Origin: Topomyia yanbarensis
Taxonomy: Eukaryota > Arthropoda > Insecta > Diptera > Culicidae
Length of the DNA stretch: 64,000 bases
Direction of reading: 5' to 3'
Assembly (NCBI RefSeq): GCF_030247195.1
Contig: NC_080671.1
Span: forward strand, 30,497,543 to 30,561,542
Part shown: piece by piece, positions 1-12,742 of the stretch
How the letters are laid out: each line of letters opens with the position of its first letter
Numbering within the stretch: the first letter of the stretch is position 1
Position numbers and translations under genes: made by a program
Notes under the pieces: generated by a model
The model's input: only the letters and a program-made list of their open reading frames with translations
What the model was told of the DNA's origin: nothing
The model's database searches: none

Positions 1-2037
1 AATTATTGACTATCTATCCCTGTTCAGCATGCGATTGACATTATATTTGTATTAGTGTCGCATCGCTTTCTATCTTTCTCCTTCGTTTGTAATTTTTATG
101 TTAATGTATTCCTATTCTCCTCTATCTTAAAGTAACTCTTGCTGTCTTCTATTATTTTACGAAGGTTCCCCGAACGTGAGTACTTCCTAATTGGTTTAGT
201 GTTAGTGAGCCTTCGGTTCTCGCTAGAACCTCGTGTTCTCTTGTTCTAACTAAAGCTATTCGTAAGTAGTTGAACGCTCTATTTCCCGAACATAATTATG
301 CATTTGTATCGATGCGCTCACAATCATAAAAACGCCACGCCTATGTAAATAATTACGTTAATTAATATTGGCACAGCCAAATTCTATACAACCGTATAAA
401 CACCTGCAGCCGGTGTCATTGGAAAACAATCATTAATTCTTCGAGCAACACAGTGACTCACGTTTGTTGTGCTATGTGCACTGCGACTTAAGCCGCTGCG
501 TTTGCAAATTCGCTAGTGGCGAGTTCTTTCAGGTCAACCATAGACTTGTTGGTTGCGCATTTTTAGGTGTTTACTATTGTGGGGCTGTTCATAAGAATCA
601 GATGTAGATCATGAAAGCTTCTTATGTCTTAGGAATGCATGAAACGTCGCAATTTGGTGTCAATTACATAAAACTGCCGTAATTATTTTTTATTTTGAAT
701 ACCTCAGTTTAAAAAAATGTCCTTGAGAGGTAGGTTTAAAAAAAATCTACGATGATATAAGACTCGAGGTTTGATAGGTTTTATTTTCTAAGACTTCGCA
801 TAAAAAATGTGTAAGACAATTCTTAAAACCAGTTAAAAATAATATTTGGCGTTTTATGACATTCTAATGCGCTAGAAATAGGAATTAGGTTGTGGTTTTT
901 TCACTAGTGAACATTTTTTATTCTTGCCCTTTTCGCGCGACGCGGTTTGAGCTCAAATTTTATATAAAGATTTTCTAGAGGTGCTATGGTCTCTTTTTCC
1001 CATAAATCCCTTTCAACTGATATTACAAACTTACAGTTAAATATTTGCGGCTGGAATTTACGTCAAATGAGCTCGAATGAAAGTTGGTCGAATATTTTGG
1101 AAATTGGGTTTTTCGGTGTTTTTAAAAACGTCCAATCATCGGAAATAAACATAACGGTTGGTGTAAAAACAATTATTCGTAAAAAATCGTCGGATGGTTG
1201 TATGACATAGCCGGGTTAAATTACCTGATAAATATTCTGCCCAGTAAACCGATCCACAAAGCACAATCTCCCGGAATAACTCTTCATTCGTCGTCTTTAA
1301 ATATCTCGCGTCAACTGATTTAACAAAAAAATGCGTCCTTCACCTTCAAACATCTGATTTCGATTGGTATTACAGACAAATCAGAATTAAAATTTATTTT
1401 AATCGCGCATTTAGATTAAATAAATTTTTTTTAACCTTTCTCCGACTGATGTGTTAGTTCTGCTCAAGTTTCCATCGATGTATTTCGTCCTCTGTGCATA
1501 TTGTTTTAGAAAATAACAAACCTGAGTGTTTCCCAACGGTTTTTATCCGAAACTGCCTTGTTAAGTCAGCAAATCTTCCTATGTGATTGCCTATAAATGA
1601 GGTAAGAGCAAGCTGCATTACTGGTCACTGCTCCTTCTAATTCAAGAATGAACTTTGAAGTGAAAAACCTGCTCATCCAGTTTGCGTTAGTGTAATGTTT
1701 TACAACTTTTGTTGTATTCACATATCTATGTGCAATTGCGCTTTCTTTAAACCCGAAACCTATCTTCTTGTAATGTACATTACACTTCGGTTAGATTGTC
1801 TTACAGACAAACACATACATAGTGCTGGTTTACAAATTTTTGTGTGATCGCGTAAAGCTGAGAAAATAGACAATGGCCAATTTTTCTCCAAAGAAGCGTT
1901 TCGAGATTCTTTTGAAAAAAATGTTTTGGATACACTTTGCAGATATTTGTCAATATCTCGTATAACTCGATCGATAAAACAGGTTTACAGTTCGAACGCT
2001 ACTGATCTGCCCTTTCCTAAAATGTGCAATATGTATA
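1..2037. other. intergenic DNA, nothing recognised
   Basis: AT-rich sequence with only short chance ORFs. I see no protein similarity, no inverted repeat pair and no RNA gene. Confidence 0.5.
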
Positions 2038-3096
2038 GGGGTCATTCCACGCGAAGTGATCAAGATGCAAACTTGAAATCGACCTTCACGGATTTTAACC
2101 AAATTTGGAGGAATTGTGCATCTAGGGCTAATATATAAAAATCCAAATTTTTGTGTCAATTGGAGCCCCGTTTTGACAAATTGTAGAAATCCTTTTCTTT
2201 AGATCATATCTCCGGTTCTATTTACTCTAGAATCAAGCCACAAGATGGTTTTTGAAGAAAATTGTCTAAGGAGTGGCGGCAGTGCTTCTACGTGATTTTT
2301 TCAGTTAAATATTAAAAGTTAATTTTTCTCTCAATACATACTTTTTAATTTTAAAAATTCTAATGCCGTCGTGTTCCTCAGGCATTTTTACTTAAAAAAC
2401 ACTAATAATCTCAATATAATTTGAGCGCATCCTGAGATACACCGTTTTGGAGGGAAAAACTTTCATTTCTAATATAAAAATCCATTTTTATTGACCTGCT
2501 AGACGCAAACAAAAAACGTAGTTTATCATCATTTCTCGTCTATTTCACGATAAATTATGCGTGAACTTAGAATAGTCAAGTTGTTTTTTTTTTTATTGTT
2601 GTGCGATTTTATATGGGAAAATGCGATTTTTTTGGTTCGAAGCAGAGTATCTCAGGATAGGCTCAAATTATATTGAGGTTATAAGTGTTTTTTATGTAAA
2701 AATTTCTGATGTACACGATAACATTACAATTTTCAAAATTAAAATATATGTATTGAGAGACAAATTAACTTTTAATATTTAACTGAAAAAATCGCATAGT
2801 AGACAACACTACCGCTAAAAGTTATTATTTTATTGGACTCCTTGGACAATTTTCTTCGAAAACCATCTTATGGCTTGATTCTAGAGTACATAGAACCGGA
2901 GATATGATCAAAAGAAAACCAAGGGTTTTGGTAATTTGTCAAAACGGAGGTTACTCCCATGGTCCGAGGGGTTGTTCAATTGACATAAAAATTCGGGTTT
3001 TCATATATGGGCCCTAGATGAACAATTCCTCCAAATTTGGTTAAAATCCGTGAAAGTCGATTACACGTTCCTTGATCACTTCACGTGAAATGACCC
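2038..3096. mobile_element. long fold-back (inverted-repeat) element, non-autonomous
   Basis: The left arm begins GGGTCATTCCACGCGAAGTG and the right arm ends with the complement (CACTTCACGTGAAATGACCC). Complementarity continues inward for about 450-500 bp on each side with roughly 15-20% mismatch, for example GGATTTTAACCAAATTTGG near 2091 against CCAAATTTGGTTAAAATCC near 3031. The central spacer is short and T-rich. ATAG stands immediately outside both ends and may be a target-site duplication, but a TA duplication is also possible. There is no coding capacity; small ORFs inside it are chance. The superfamily is not assigned. Confidence 0.8.
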
Positions 3097-3687
3097 ATAG
3101 ATCAAATATAAATTCAGTGAAGCAAGTATAATATTCGACGAATATTAAAATTATTTTTCATATTTTGACTTCGGTCGCTTGAAACCCTGAAAATATTCAC
3201 GTAAAAATTTTGAGCAAACCTAAGGTTTAAAAAAAAAGTGATTTTTACCCTTCCACCGCCAATTACGAGTTTCACGTGTGCTCGATGTTGAGCTGTCGTC
3301 CACAAATGGGTAGCTCTTCTCGTAGATCTCATGATTCAGAAAATTCAGCTGTTTCTCCATCTGAGTCTTCTGGTGCACCATCCCCGCTTTTTTATTTTTT
3401 TTTGCTTTTGCAGGACATAGCAGTGGGTATCCCTAGCCTTTTTCCATAAGGATTTGGCATCCGACAGTTACATAAAAGAAACAATAGATATAATTGTAGA
3501 AATAACAAAATGTATTTATTAGCATTTAAGCAGAACATATACGAAACATCGTGACAAATATGAGTTCGGAAAACATCTCTTTTTGTATGTACGTGTTTGT
3601 ATATTAGAAAAAATGTCACATCATTTCCTAGGAGATACTTAAACTGATTTTTAAAGATGAAAGGAACAACGTCCGGGTCGGTTGCTA
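3097..3687. other. intergenic DNA, nothing recognised
   Basis: AT-rich spacer between two inverted-repeat elements. The short minus-strand ORFs have no recognisable domain. Confidence 0.4.
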
Positions 3688-3691
3688 TTAA

Positions 3692-3892
3692 GGTTGCACA
3701 GAGAATGCGCAAAATTCGCAAACGAAAAAAGCAGTTTTTTTCTACACCGTATGTCAGATCTTCATAAAAATCAATCAGCGTGTGTAGAATGTTGTTACAG
3801 TACTGCTGATTGATTTTTATGAAAATCTGACAGACGGTGTGGAAAAAAACTGCTTTTTTAGTTTGCGAATTTTGCGCATTCTCTGTGCAACC
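3692..3892. mobile_element. 201-bp hairpin MITE flanked by TTAA (piggyBac-type)
   Basis: Two 88-bp arms (3692-3779 and 3805-3892) are almost perfectly complementary around a 25-bp loop. The ends read GGTTGCACAGAGAATGCGCA and its complement. Both sides are bounded by TTAA (3688-3691 and 3893-3896), the target-site duplication typical of piggyBac-type transposition. The element has no coding capacity, so an autonomous element elsewhere must have mobilised it. Confidence 0.85.
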
Positions 3893-3896
3893 TTAA

Positions 3897-5606
3897 GTTT
3901 TTGTCGTAACTGCTTGACTTGCCTCCAATACCCAACGATTTAGAAATATTGTCCTATGCCGCATTTCGTTTTACGGCGTTCCGGTAAAATTTGTTACCTT
4001 TATCCAAAAGGCAGGAAAATTCCAAACAGCGGATGCTTTTTCTGGTATTCAATGCCGGCTGATTTTCGTTTTTGGGAGTCATAGTTTTCTTTCTCCAGGT
4101 CACTCTTCTTTGCTTTATCGCCGACAACACACTCCTTCACAATAAATAAACAATACCGTACGAGCAGAAACCAAAACATTCAGTACTGTGAAAGTTTTCA
4201 GAATAGACTCGACTGTTCGGAAACAGCCGTTCACCATGAACAGCGATGACTATTTTATTCACCACTTTTCATCGATTCCGTTCATCGTCGCTTTTACACG
4301 CCCGGTGAACATGCGAAATATCTACTGCGAACATGTTTCACGGTGAAATATTTAAAAAGAATATCGTTGAATTGACTCTATTATATCGTATAACTGTGCA
4401 TATATTCGCTACGCATATTACAGTGTTATCGTTGAGTTCCATTTTCATCAGCAGCAACTTAAGCGCCACTCTTCCTCTAGAAGAACTTGCTGCGGCTGTT
4501 TGCGAACACGGCTGAGGCTCCTATCCATGGTGGGTTGTAAAGCTCTTCAAATACATGGAATAAAAAAATCGTTCATGAATTCATAAAAAAGATCACGGTT
4601 TCGTGAACGTATACCATGATCGTGTTCTTGAAATTATGAATAATAAACCTGGTATTCATGAAACTGTTTGTGTTTCCCAAAAACTAGTTCGCCCCGAATA
4701 TACAAATTTTACAAATCGCGCGGATTTTAGGGGAAAAATATCGATATCCTCAAACGCGATGAAAAAAATGTTCCTGCTGGTTTTAACAAATTTCTTTGGA
4801 TGTCGTTGAAAAAAAAAATATTTTTAAAAATATCGACATTTTAATTTTTGATGAATCAGTGAATCTTCCAAATCTACTCCTAATTAAAATGCACCATATT
4901 CCGTTGTATTGGTCCGATTAATGTCATTTTTTTTAGTTTTGCTTGTTGTTAGGCAAGCTTTAAGACTGCATTTTTTACAAAAATTTTAGTGTTGAAACTT
5001 TTTTTTAATGATGATTATATAATTGAAATAGGTGAAACATTCCTATGCACCAGGCTAAACCTATCAAAAGATATATCATTTTGTTTTTCTTTCTATTACC
5101 TCCATAATCCAGTTTGTTGAAAAGTGGGGTCTTTGTTGTATTACTGATAATATGAATATAATGATAATTAAACTGGTATCATGCTATATATTATATCTTA
5201 TTAAATTGAATAAACTGTATACAAACATATGGGGAGAGAAGGATAGCATCAGGGTACCTTACGATTCGAAGGCTGGGCGATGGAGTGGATTGCCAACCTG
5301 AATCACTTGAAGGAAACCTCCCATTTGCTTCTGAAGGTCTGAAATGAGTGAGACGCGCCTTTCTAATTAACAAACCATCAGGCAGGTTAAAGCTGGTATT
5401 GCGAAATTCTTTATTATGTGGCCGGATGTTATTGCTGTAAGGAGATTCTCTGTTCCCCGCGGAAGGCGCATAAATGTCTCTGTTTACGGGTCCGCTCAAC
5501 CCTATTTTGGCCCTTCTGTAACAGCAATAATATGAAAGTTATCTGATAAACAAATTCAGTCTACTGTAAGTCTACCTGCATCCACTGGTAATGCCTTGAA
5601 CTGATA
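3897..5606. other. intergenic DNA with one dispersed-repeat fragment
   Basis: No gene is recognised. About 4565-4710 holds a diverged copy of the repeat that fills 47.2-49.0 kb (the shared series is TTCATGAATTCAT, then GAATAATA, then CATGAAACT, then TTTGTGTTTCC, then AACTAGTTCG). The remainder is AT-rich spacer. Confidence 0.5.
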
Positions 5607-5616
5607 GTGGCTTCCA

Positions 5617-5649
5617 ACTACATACATACATACATACATACATACATAA
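5617..5649. repeat. (ACAT)n microsatellite
   Basis: About eight tandem ACAT units lie directly upstream of the point where the LOA-like coding fragment begins. Confidence 0.9.
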
Positions 5650-6878
5650 TACTTGACTCGAAACTTAATTGGACAGCTCACATCGATTTCAAAATCAAGA
5701 AATCTTCATTGTGGACTCAAACCCAAATACATTCAGTAAATCTACACCACAATTTTAGAACAATACTGGTATACGGGTGGCTTGTGTGGCGGCAGAAGGA
5801 AGAGGTCACGACAGTTAATTCAAAAGTAAACCATCTTCAGAGCAAGGGTGGCAAAAAATCAATACTGAGGCTCGTTCTCCGATTTCGATCAGCTCCAAGA
5901 GCAGATATAATCGACTGATTCCTTCAACCCTAAAATGAGGCTCACTTACTGATGGACTTCCCGCCCATCACTGAGCGATAGAAAATAACGATCATAGAGG
6001 GATAGAATTAACACATCGCTCACGCATCGCTTGTCGTGCCATCAGTAGATGAGTTGTAAATGTATGGCTCAGTGATAGAAAGATGAGCGATGTTATAAGA
6101 TACTATTTTTGAGCATCTGATGTAGATATGATTCTCACAATGATGGAATTTTATTATAGCATGAGATGTATGTACAATGGATGACGAAAAGAGAAGGGAA
6201 ATAGATGTTTAACGCCATTTTCAAATTCAAGATGGCGACTTCCAGCTACGCAAAATAATATGAATATTTTTGGAATGGGGTTGATGAGCACACGACGGAA
6301 ATCGAAGTTTGGTGTCGTTTTGAAATTCAAGATGGCGACTTCCGGTTAAGAAAAATGGTGTACAACTCTAAAACAATTTCTTTTGCATAAAAAATTTAAG
6401 AATAAAGTAATAAGAAATAATTATGAGACAAGGAACTAGAGCAGGATTAAAACAGCTTCGGTTTATTACAAATAAAGAAAGAATATGATTTAAGCAAAAC
6501 CGCAATCTTGAATTTCAAAATGGCCTCAGACAGCGATTTCAGTCGTACACTCATCGACTCCATTCCAAAAATGTTGAGCATTAAGAGTCACTACAGCGAA
6601 TACTTGTTTTATCAGCCGCTGTGTTTATTTTAGACCAACGAAATGGGGACACAGTTAAACTTCGATATACATCTCGGTTTAAAAATTGTACGTTATATCG
6701 AAGCATGCAAAATTCTCACAGAATTGTTATCTATGGTACTTTATTTTGTAGAATTTTGATAACGAGTAACCAATTTTGAAAATTTTACTTACCTAGCAGT
6801 CTGAAACAACTTTTCTGTTAAGAATATTATAGTGGTTCCATGAAAAAGATGTCACAATTACTTTTCTTACTTACAATA

Positions 6879-7047
6879 TTTTTTTTTTATTTCGATTATA
6901 GATATTTTAACCTTAAGGTCATTCGCTTCTTCGGGTCTGAAAAATCTCATATGAGAAATTTCTAACCCTATGTGCGGAGTCGGGAGTCGAACCCAGGTGC
7001 GCTGTTTACAAGGAAATCGATTTACCAACTACGCTACGCCCACCCCC
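6879..7047 (-). mobile_element. tRNA-derived SINE, Feilai-like, copy 1
   Basis: Read on the minus strand it starts GGGGGTGGGCG, then an A box (TAGCGTAGTTGG) and a B box (GGTTCGACTCC) at tRNA spacing. A body follows with AGGGTTAGAAATTTCTCAT and CGAAGAAGCGAATGACC, then an A-rich tail, seen as a T-run near 6880-6890 on the plus strand. This resembles the Feilai family described from Aedes. A functional tRNA is ruled out by the body and the lack of a cloverleaf. No clear target duplication was found. Confidence 0.8.
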
Positions 7048-8311
7048 AGTTATAAGAATTAACTTTATTGAAAATTTTCTTATTTTGACTCATTTCCTAA
7101 TAATTAAACCATTAGTCATTTTTATTATGTCTGGGTTTGTAAAGTGTTTCTTAATATTCCCACCGCTTGCACCTCATCAAATAAAAGCAATACATGAACT
7201 TATATCATTATAATGGACTATAAAGATCCACTTGTATCCACGATTCAAGAAATTTTGAAAATATATTTCAGTCCGCTAACCGGTTTCCTAAATACCCCAA
7301 ACCGGTCGTAAAATGTACACAGTAACTAAAATTATGATCTCTCACTCTTAATAATTTGATGTGACACATAATAGGATTCGAAAACACTTTTCGATTCCAG
7401 TAACCAGATTCAGGAGTTTCAAAAACCAGCAGTAAAATTTTGATAAAAATCACTGGATTCCTAGGGTACGTCATTTCATGCGTCACATGATGGCAAAATC
7501 AATGCAAAACAGACAAAACAATCATGAGTCCAGCGAACTGAATTCAGGAATATCCGAAATCGGAGTTAAATGTGTCCGCATTACTTTCAATATGATTCGT
7601 AGATCATGTGGTTGAAGTAATTTGATGACCCAAATGTTGAGAATGATAAAAAGATTCTGTAGTCCGAAGAACCGAATTCGGGAGATTCAGGAAGCGATTG
7701 TATCTGATATTATTCATTTGAGTTTTCAGTTAGAACTTACTGATCTTGTATTATTTATTGAGATACGTGGTTGGTTTTAATAAATTACGATCATACGCAA
7801 ATGAAATTGGAAAAAATCGCTCTTTTAGCTTTCACTGAAGTAACCAATTGCGAACATGCTCATTAGAAGTCTAATTAATACGTTTTAAGATTGTGTGTAA
7901 CATATTGAATTCTTAAAATATGGAATACATGCGTAATTGATGAGAAATTGGGACCTGAAAATAAATTAAAAAATAAGTACGTTATATCGAGTGACGCTAT
8001 ATCGAGGGTAACATACCCCGATATCGAAAATTACCTGTATTGGACAAATTGGGACACATTTTTTCTATCCTTTTAATTAACCAAAGATGTTGAAATATTC
8101 TTCAATAGTTCCAAGATGCAGCCTCTATAACCTATTCTGATTATTTGGTATAAATTTCTCTAAAGGGGGTATTCCAGTGCAAAATTTAAAAAAATGATCT
8201 TTTTTATTTTTGCATATTTTGCATCTTTGAGACAAGAAAAGAAAGATTCAGAAAGGGGTTTACTTGAATTTAATCTAGTTAGGCTCTTAGAGCTCATAAT
8301 TTTTTTCTATA

Positions 8312-8747
8312 CAGTGTTGGGTAAAACATGTGCAAACATGTACTTTAATGTCATAACTATAATTATAATTAATATTATAACTATTTGTAGTTTTCAAGGA
8401 ATTGTATGTTTTATTAGCGTCATGATGTCAGAATAACATTTGTTTAACAGTTTTGTTGTGAAACATAATCTTTTCCGTATGTTTTTGTACTATTTCACAA
8501 AAAAAACCTGGCGGAAAGGAAAAGTTACACTTGTTTTGTCCAAAGAAAAAATGCACTTCGCATAATTTTTTTCAGTGTACCGTCGTTATCGAATTTTTTG
8601 CCCATATAACGATATGGAATCAAATTAGAACTCTGAACCACCAATTGTGCAGCTTTACTTTGCTTCGGTTCGGTTCAAGAACGATTAAGTTTACTGACGC
8701 GATCTAATAAAGTTCGGTATTTGTTACACATGTTTTACCCAACACTG
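8312..8747. mobile_element. 436-bp TA-flanked MITE (Tc1/mariner-type)
   Basis: The ends are CAGTGTTGGGTAAAACATGT and its exact complement, each bordered by TA (8310-8311 and 8748-8749). This is the duplication made by Tc1/mariner-type transposases. The interior has no credible coding sequence. Confidence 0.85.
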
Positions 8748-10410
8748 TATAAGGCTGACAATCGGGTCAAAACGCTGATAAAACCGGGGGTAGACAAAAT
8801 TTGGGGCTGATAAAATCGGGCCTTCACTGCATCTTGAATTTCAAAATAAATCCGAATCTTAGGTTGCGAAACCGGAAATCGTCATTTTGAATTTCAAAAC
8901 GACACAAAACTTTGATTTCCGTCGTGTACTCATCAACCCCATTCCAAAAATATTCATATTATTTTGCGTAGCTGGAAGTCGCCATCTTGAATTTGAAAAT
9001 GGCGGTAAACATCTATTTCCCTTCTCTTTTCGTCATCCATTGTACATACATCTCATTCTATAATAAAATTCCATCATTGTGAGAATCAGATCTACATCAG
9101 ATGCTCAAAAATAGTATCTTATAACATCGCTCATGTTTCTATCACTGAGCCATACATTTACAACTCATCTACTGATGGCACGACAAGCGATGCGTAAGCG
9201 ATGTATGTATTAATTCTATCCCTCTATGATCGTTATTTTCTATCGCTCAGTGATGGGCGGGAAGTCCATCAGTAAGTGAGCCTCATTTTTAGCGATGAGG
9301 AAAAAAACCGATTATTGCCACCCTTGCTTCAGAGAATGGCCTTGATGGCGATAACTGGTGCTTTCACGACAATACCTACTGCTGCTCTAGAGATACTCTT
9401 GAATATAAAACCACTGTAGATCTTTCTGTAACAAAAAGTACTTTTTGGTGCATTCCGTCTTAAAGATACTGGGCTTTGGAACAGTAACCCAATAGATCGT
9501 ACAACTAGCCACACAAGACTGTGGCCCCAAATGGTTACATGGGATGAGTATACACTTGCTCACAGTGACCTTACACTCACATGTAGTTTTCCTTCTAAAA
9601 CTTTCAATGTGAGAATTCCTCCTCGCAGAACATGGCTTTCTGGCTGGATGGAGCGACAACTTGAAGAATGCTTTTTGTTGGAGGGCCGAGCCAGTCCTGG
9701 AGTCTATTGTCGTGAAATGAGATTAAACTAATCTCATTCGCTTGATAGATACTGTACCGTATTTCAAGCAGAGATCTGCGTGATTCTGTGTGTCTTACAA
9801 TCATCATTTCCAGTGGCTGCGCTAAGGGGGGGGGGCGAAGGGGGCAACCGCCCCGAGCGGCAAAATCAGGGGGCGGTATTTCCTACTCAACAAACTTCTA
9901 TTTCATTTTTAGTAATTGTTCAAGTTTCATTAATCACGGTAAAAATCGAGTGCGAAGGAAAAGCTTGAATTTATATTATTTTCGCATCTGTTGACAATTA
10001 AAAAGGTAGGAAATCGAGACGACGGATGCGATCGAACAAAACTATATACTTATTGATCAGTGTCAAAAGATTCAACGGAGATGAGTTTCCGAAGGTCCTT
10101 GTAGTAGTGTGAGTATTAGAATCGCAACAATTTTGGCTTTTTTCGAAACACTTAAATCAAACGGTAATTGGCTTTCCATACAATTTGTCAAATATGAGCT
10201 TTTTCGAAAACTCTAGTTCACTCACAAGAATTTTCAAGTTTGTATGTGAAAATATATGATGGGGCAATCGAAACAATAAATTCAGTACAAAATGCCAGCA
10301 TCAACTTGTGCATCCCAAAATCTGCAGATATATAGCTTAAGGTGTAAGGATCAACATTACCGAAGGCTGCAAATTGATACGAGTTCGCAGTAAAAAGAAC
10401 GCTTAGCATA

Positions 10411-10487
10411 GGAAATTTCGAAAAAAATGGTTGGTCTTCAAAGTTAAAAAACTAACCTGAAGACCAACCAATTTTTTCGTGAATTTC
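10411..10487. repeat. short hairpin
   Basis: The 22-nt arms at 10419-10440 and 10458-10479 (ATGGTTGGTCTTCA / TGAAGACCAACCA core) match at 20 of 22 positions around a 17-nt loop. Function is unknown. It could be a small inverted-repeat insertion. Confidence 0.6.
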
Positions 10488-10489
10488 TA

Positions 10490-12640
10490 AAAGTCTAAAA
10501 AGTGACCGGCTGTGAGAAGCAATCCACTCCGTGATCGGGATGATCTGCGTGGTAGAAAGAACACCTTCGGATTGGTTGGATGGCTTCATATGTCCTATCT
10601 TCAAGAAGAACTACAAACTCGAACATAATGTCTTCCGAGACATAACGATCATCAATGCCGCCTACAAGGTAGTCTCTCGTGTTCTTTTGAGGAGACTGCG
10701 TCTGTTGGTTGAATCCTTTGTTGATGAATATCAAAGCGGGTTTCGAGAAGCACGATCGATCACGGACCAAATGCGACAAATTCTGGATATATTCAGGGAA
10801 TACAACTTACGGACAAGACAAAGTACATGGTAGCTGGCAGAGAACGTAGCAGTCGTGTTGGGTTTGAGGTGGAAAACGATGAACCAATTTGTATATCTTA
10901 GAACACTAGTGACATATGATAACGATGTTAGCCGCGAAGGAAAAATGCATGTTGCTGCTGCGAATATGGTTTACGTAGTCAGCTAGAGTCCTACAGCCCG
11001 AGGATGCGCGCAAAACTTGCTCTATTCAAATCGCTGATACTCCTTGGTGCTCTGTACGGCCATAAATGTTGAATGAAGCAGCACGGAAACGCTCCCGATC
11101 GCATAGCAACTAATATATTAGTCGAATTTCTGAAATCGATTGGTTAAAATTTGGTACAGCTAAACGATTGTTGATTTTTCTAAACTTTCATTTTTGTTTT
11201 TGAATGAACAAAACAGTTGCTGAAACAACTAAATCATCTAGTTGAAAATGTGATGCTGTCAGTTAGCAAAGACACACACCATCCGAATCAGCTCATCAAA
11301 TAGCTGTAACAACTAATATAATTGTCGATTTCAAGATTGGTGCGAGTTGAAACTGAAAACCGAAATGGTTGTTTCAGTCAATTGTAATATTGGAATAATT
11401 CCCAACCAGTTGTAACAACTAATATAATTGTTGATTTCAAGATTGGTGCGTGTTGAAACTAAAAACCAAGATGGTTGTTTCAATCAATTCTATTATTGAA
11501 AAATATCCCAACCAGTTGTAACAGCTAACGATTTTGTTAATTATAAGGAGGATTTGTTACCCAGTAATAAAAAGCCAAATTATCTTCGAAGAAGTTTATT
11601 GCTATCATATCAATGACTTGATTTATCCAAACGCGTTGTATCACTAGGAAATATAAATATTAACACTGTTCAGCGCCAATACGTTTACATTAATTCTATT
11701 TTATAAAAAAATATATAGCATTGACTTTCTATACGAATTATGGTTCCATGTTCCACTAGATTCTCTATTTGCATGGAACAATTATTTATGCAATGATAGA
11801 ATATACAGATCAATTTACTGATGGAGACTAATGTCCTATTCTAATGTCTAACATTTGTTAACATGTGAGAAAATTGGATAGCTGATTTGTAAAAACACAT
11901 GAAACATACACACCTGGTTCCAGAATATTTGCTCACGTTCGAACATCAGTCGAATCATGCAATTTGTTGTCTACCTGATGTATTATATAAAAATACTTCC
12001 ATAAATTCACATATATCACTAAATTAGATAGGCACTTCTAAGTATTATAACTGGTTTATTAATCTAAACTTCAAAATCAAGCTCTTTTATGTTAGCCTCA
12101 AAAATTTTACAAAATGAACATAGCGAGAAAACTGACGTATCCTTTTCAACTAAAGAAATGGTTAAATAAAATTTGCAAATTTTTATTTCCTTTTTGCTGT
12201 CTTTATTTTCTGAAAACTGACAGCTTTCAAAAACAACTAATTTATTCAGCCAATTGATGATGCGAAAATCAACAGGACAGTTAGTTGAATCAACAATTTT
12301 TAGTTGAAACAGTCAAGACAAAAATCAAAAATTGCAATATTCATTTTTTGTGATTGCGGGGTTTTCCGTGAGGGTATCGAGTGCTCGGCTTGTTTGGGGA
12401 AGAATTCTACATTCAATACTCGGCAGCACAGTGGGCTTGTAGTGCCGAAAGACGAAAGAGATACCAATTAAAGTTATGACAACAGAGCAGAGAACCTGGA
12501 AGAAGTCGTCAATTTCGAGGCAATCCTCGCTCTCGCTGGCTGTGCACAATTGAGGAAGATGCGCATGCGGTGGGCGTATATGGAGCGGGCGGTCCAAGAT
12601 CGAGTAACCTGGAAATCTAAAATACATTCAGATATGATTT
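10490..12640 (+). pseudogene. broken RTE-clade retrotransposon fragment, interrupted by a MITE
   Basis: Residues CPIFKKNYKLEHN, then INAAYKVVSRVLLRRL, then DEYQSGFREARSITDQM match the start of an RTE-type reverse transcriptase. The sequence then jumps to a late RT segment (LVTYDNDVSREGK, then LILLGALYGHK), so the catalytic FADD block is deleted. The 3' end resumes after the MITE (12371-12640) with a segment like IEEDAHAVGVYGA. Frameshifts and stops are present throughout, so it cannot encode a working enzyme. Confidence 0.75.
11082..12370. mobile_element. 1289-bp MITE, copy 1
   Basis: The ends are CACGGAAACGC and GGGGTTTTCCGTG. Many subterminal repeats of the word CAACTAA or its complement occur, such as TGTAACAACTAATATAATTG twice. 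It lies inside the RTE fragment with a 2-bp AG on both sides, and removing one AG restores the RTE frame. It has no coding capacity. The superfamily is uncertain; a CACTA-like origin is possible from the CAC start. Confidence 0.8.
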
Positions 12641-12742
12641 GAATTATCCGGTCACTAGGTCACTAAGATAATGATGACGATTGATAGTTTGTTAAGGCAA
12701 ATTTGATATTATGATAGCTGAACTTGGCCGCCCTTTCACCTA

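Larger units (their letters stand above)
5843..9326. mobile_element. 3.48-kb non-autonomous DNA transposon with 8-bp TSD
   Basis: Terminal repeats CAAGGGTGGCAA / TTGCCACCCTTG are flanked by a perfect 8-bp duplication CTTCAGAG (5835-5842 and 9327-9334), inside the LOA-like coding sequence. Inner inverted arms of about 430 bp (about 5927-6366 against 8866-9290) are highly similar. No transposase is recognisable. The 8-bp duplication fits hAT-like elements, but the ends are not diagnostic. The interior carries a SINE (6879-7047) and a TA-flanked MITE (8312-8747), so those inserted later. The AAGATGGCGACTTCC motif in both arms recurs near 35.2 kb. Confidence 0.85.

Noticed and set aside
6960..7047. 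Candidate tRNA gene
   Set aside because: A and B boxes are present, but the sequence continues into a SINE body with an A-rich tail and no cloverleaf closes; a second copy exists at 30.1 kb.
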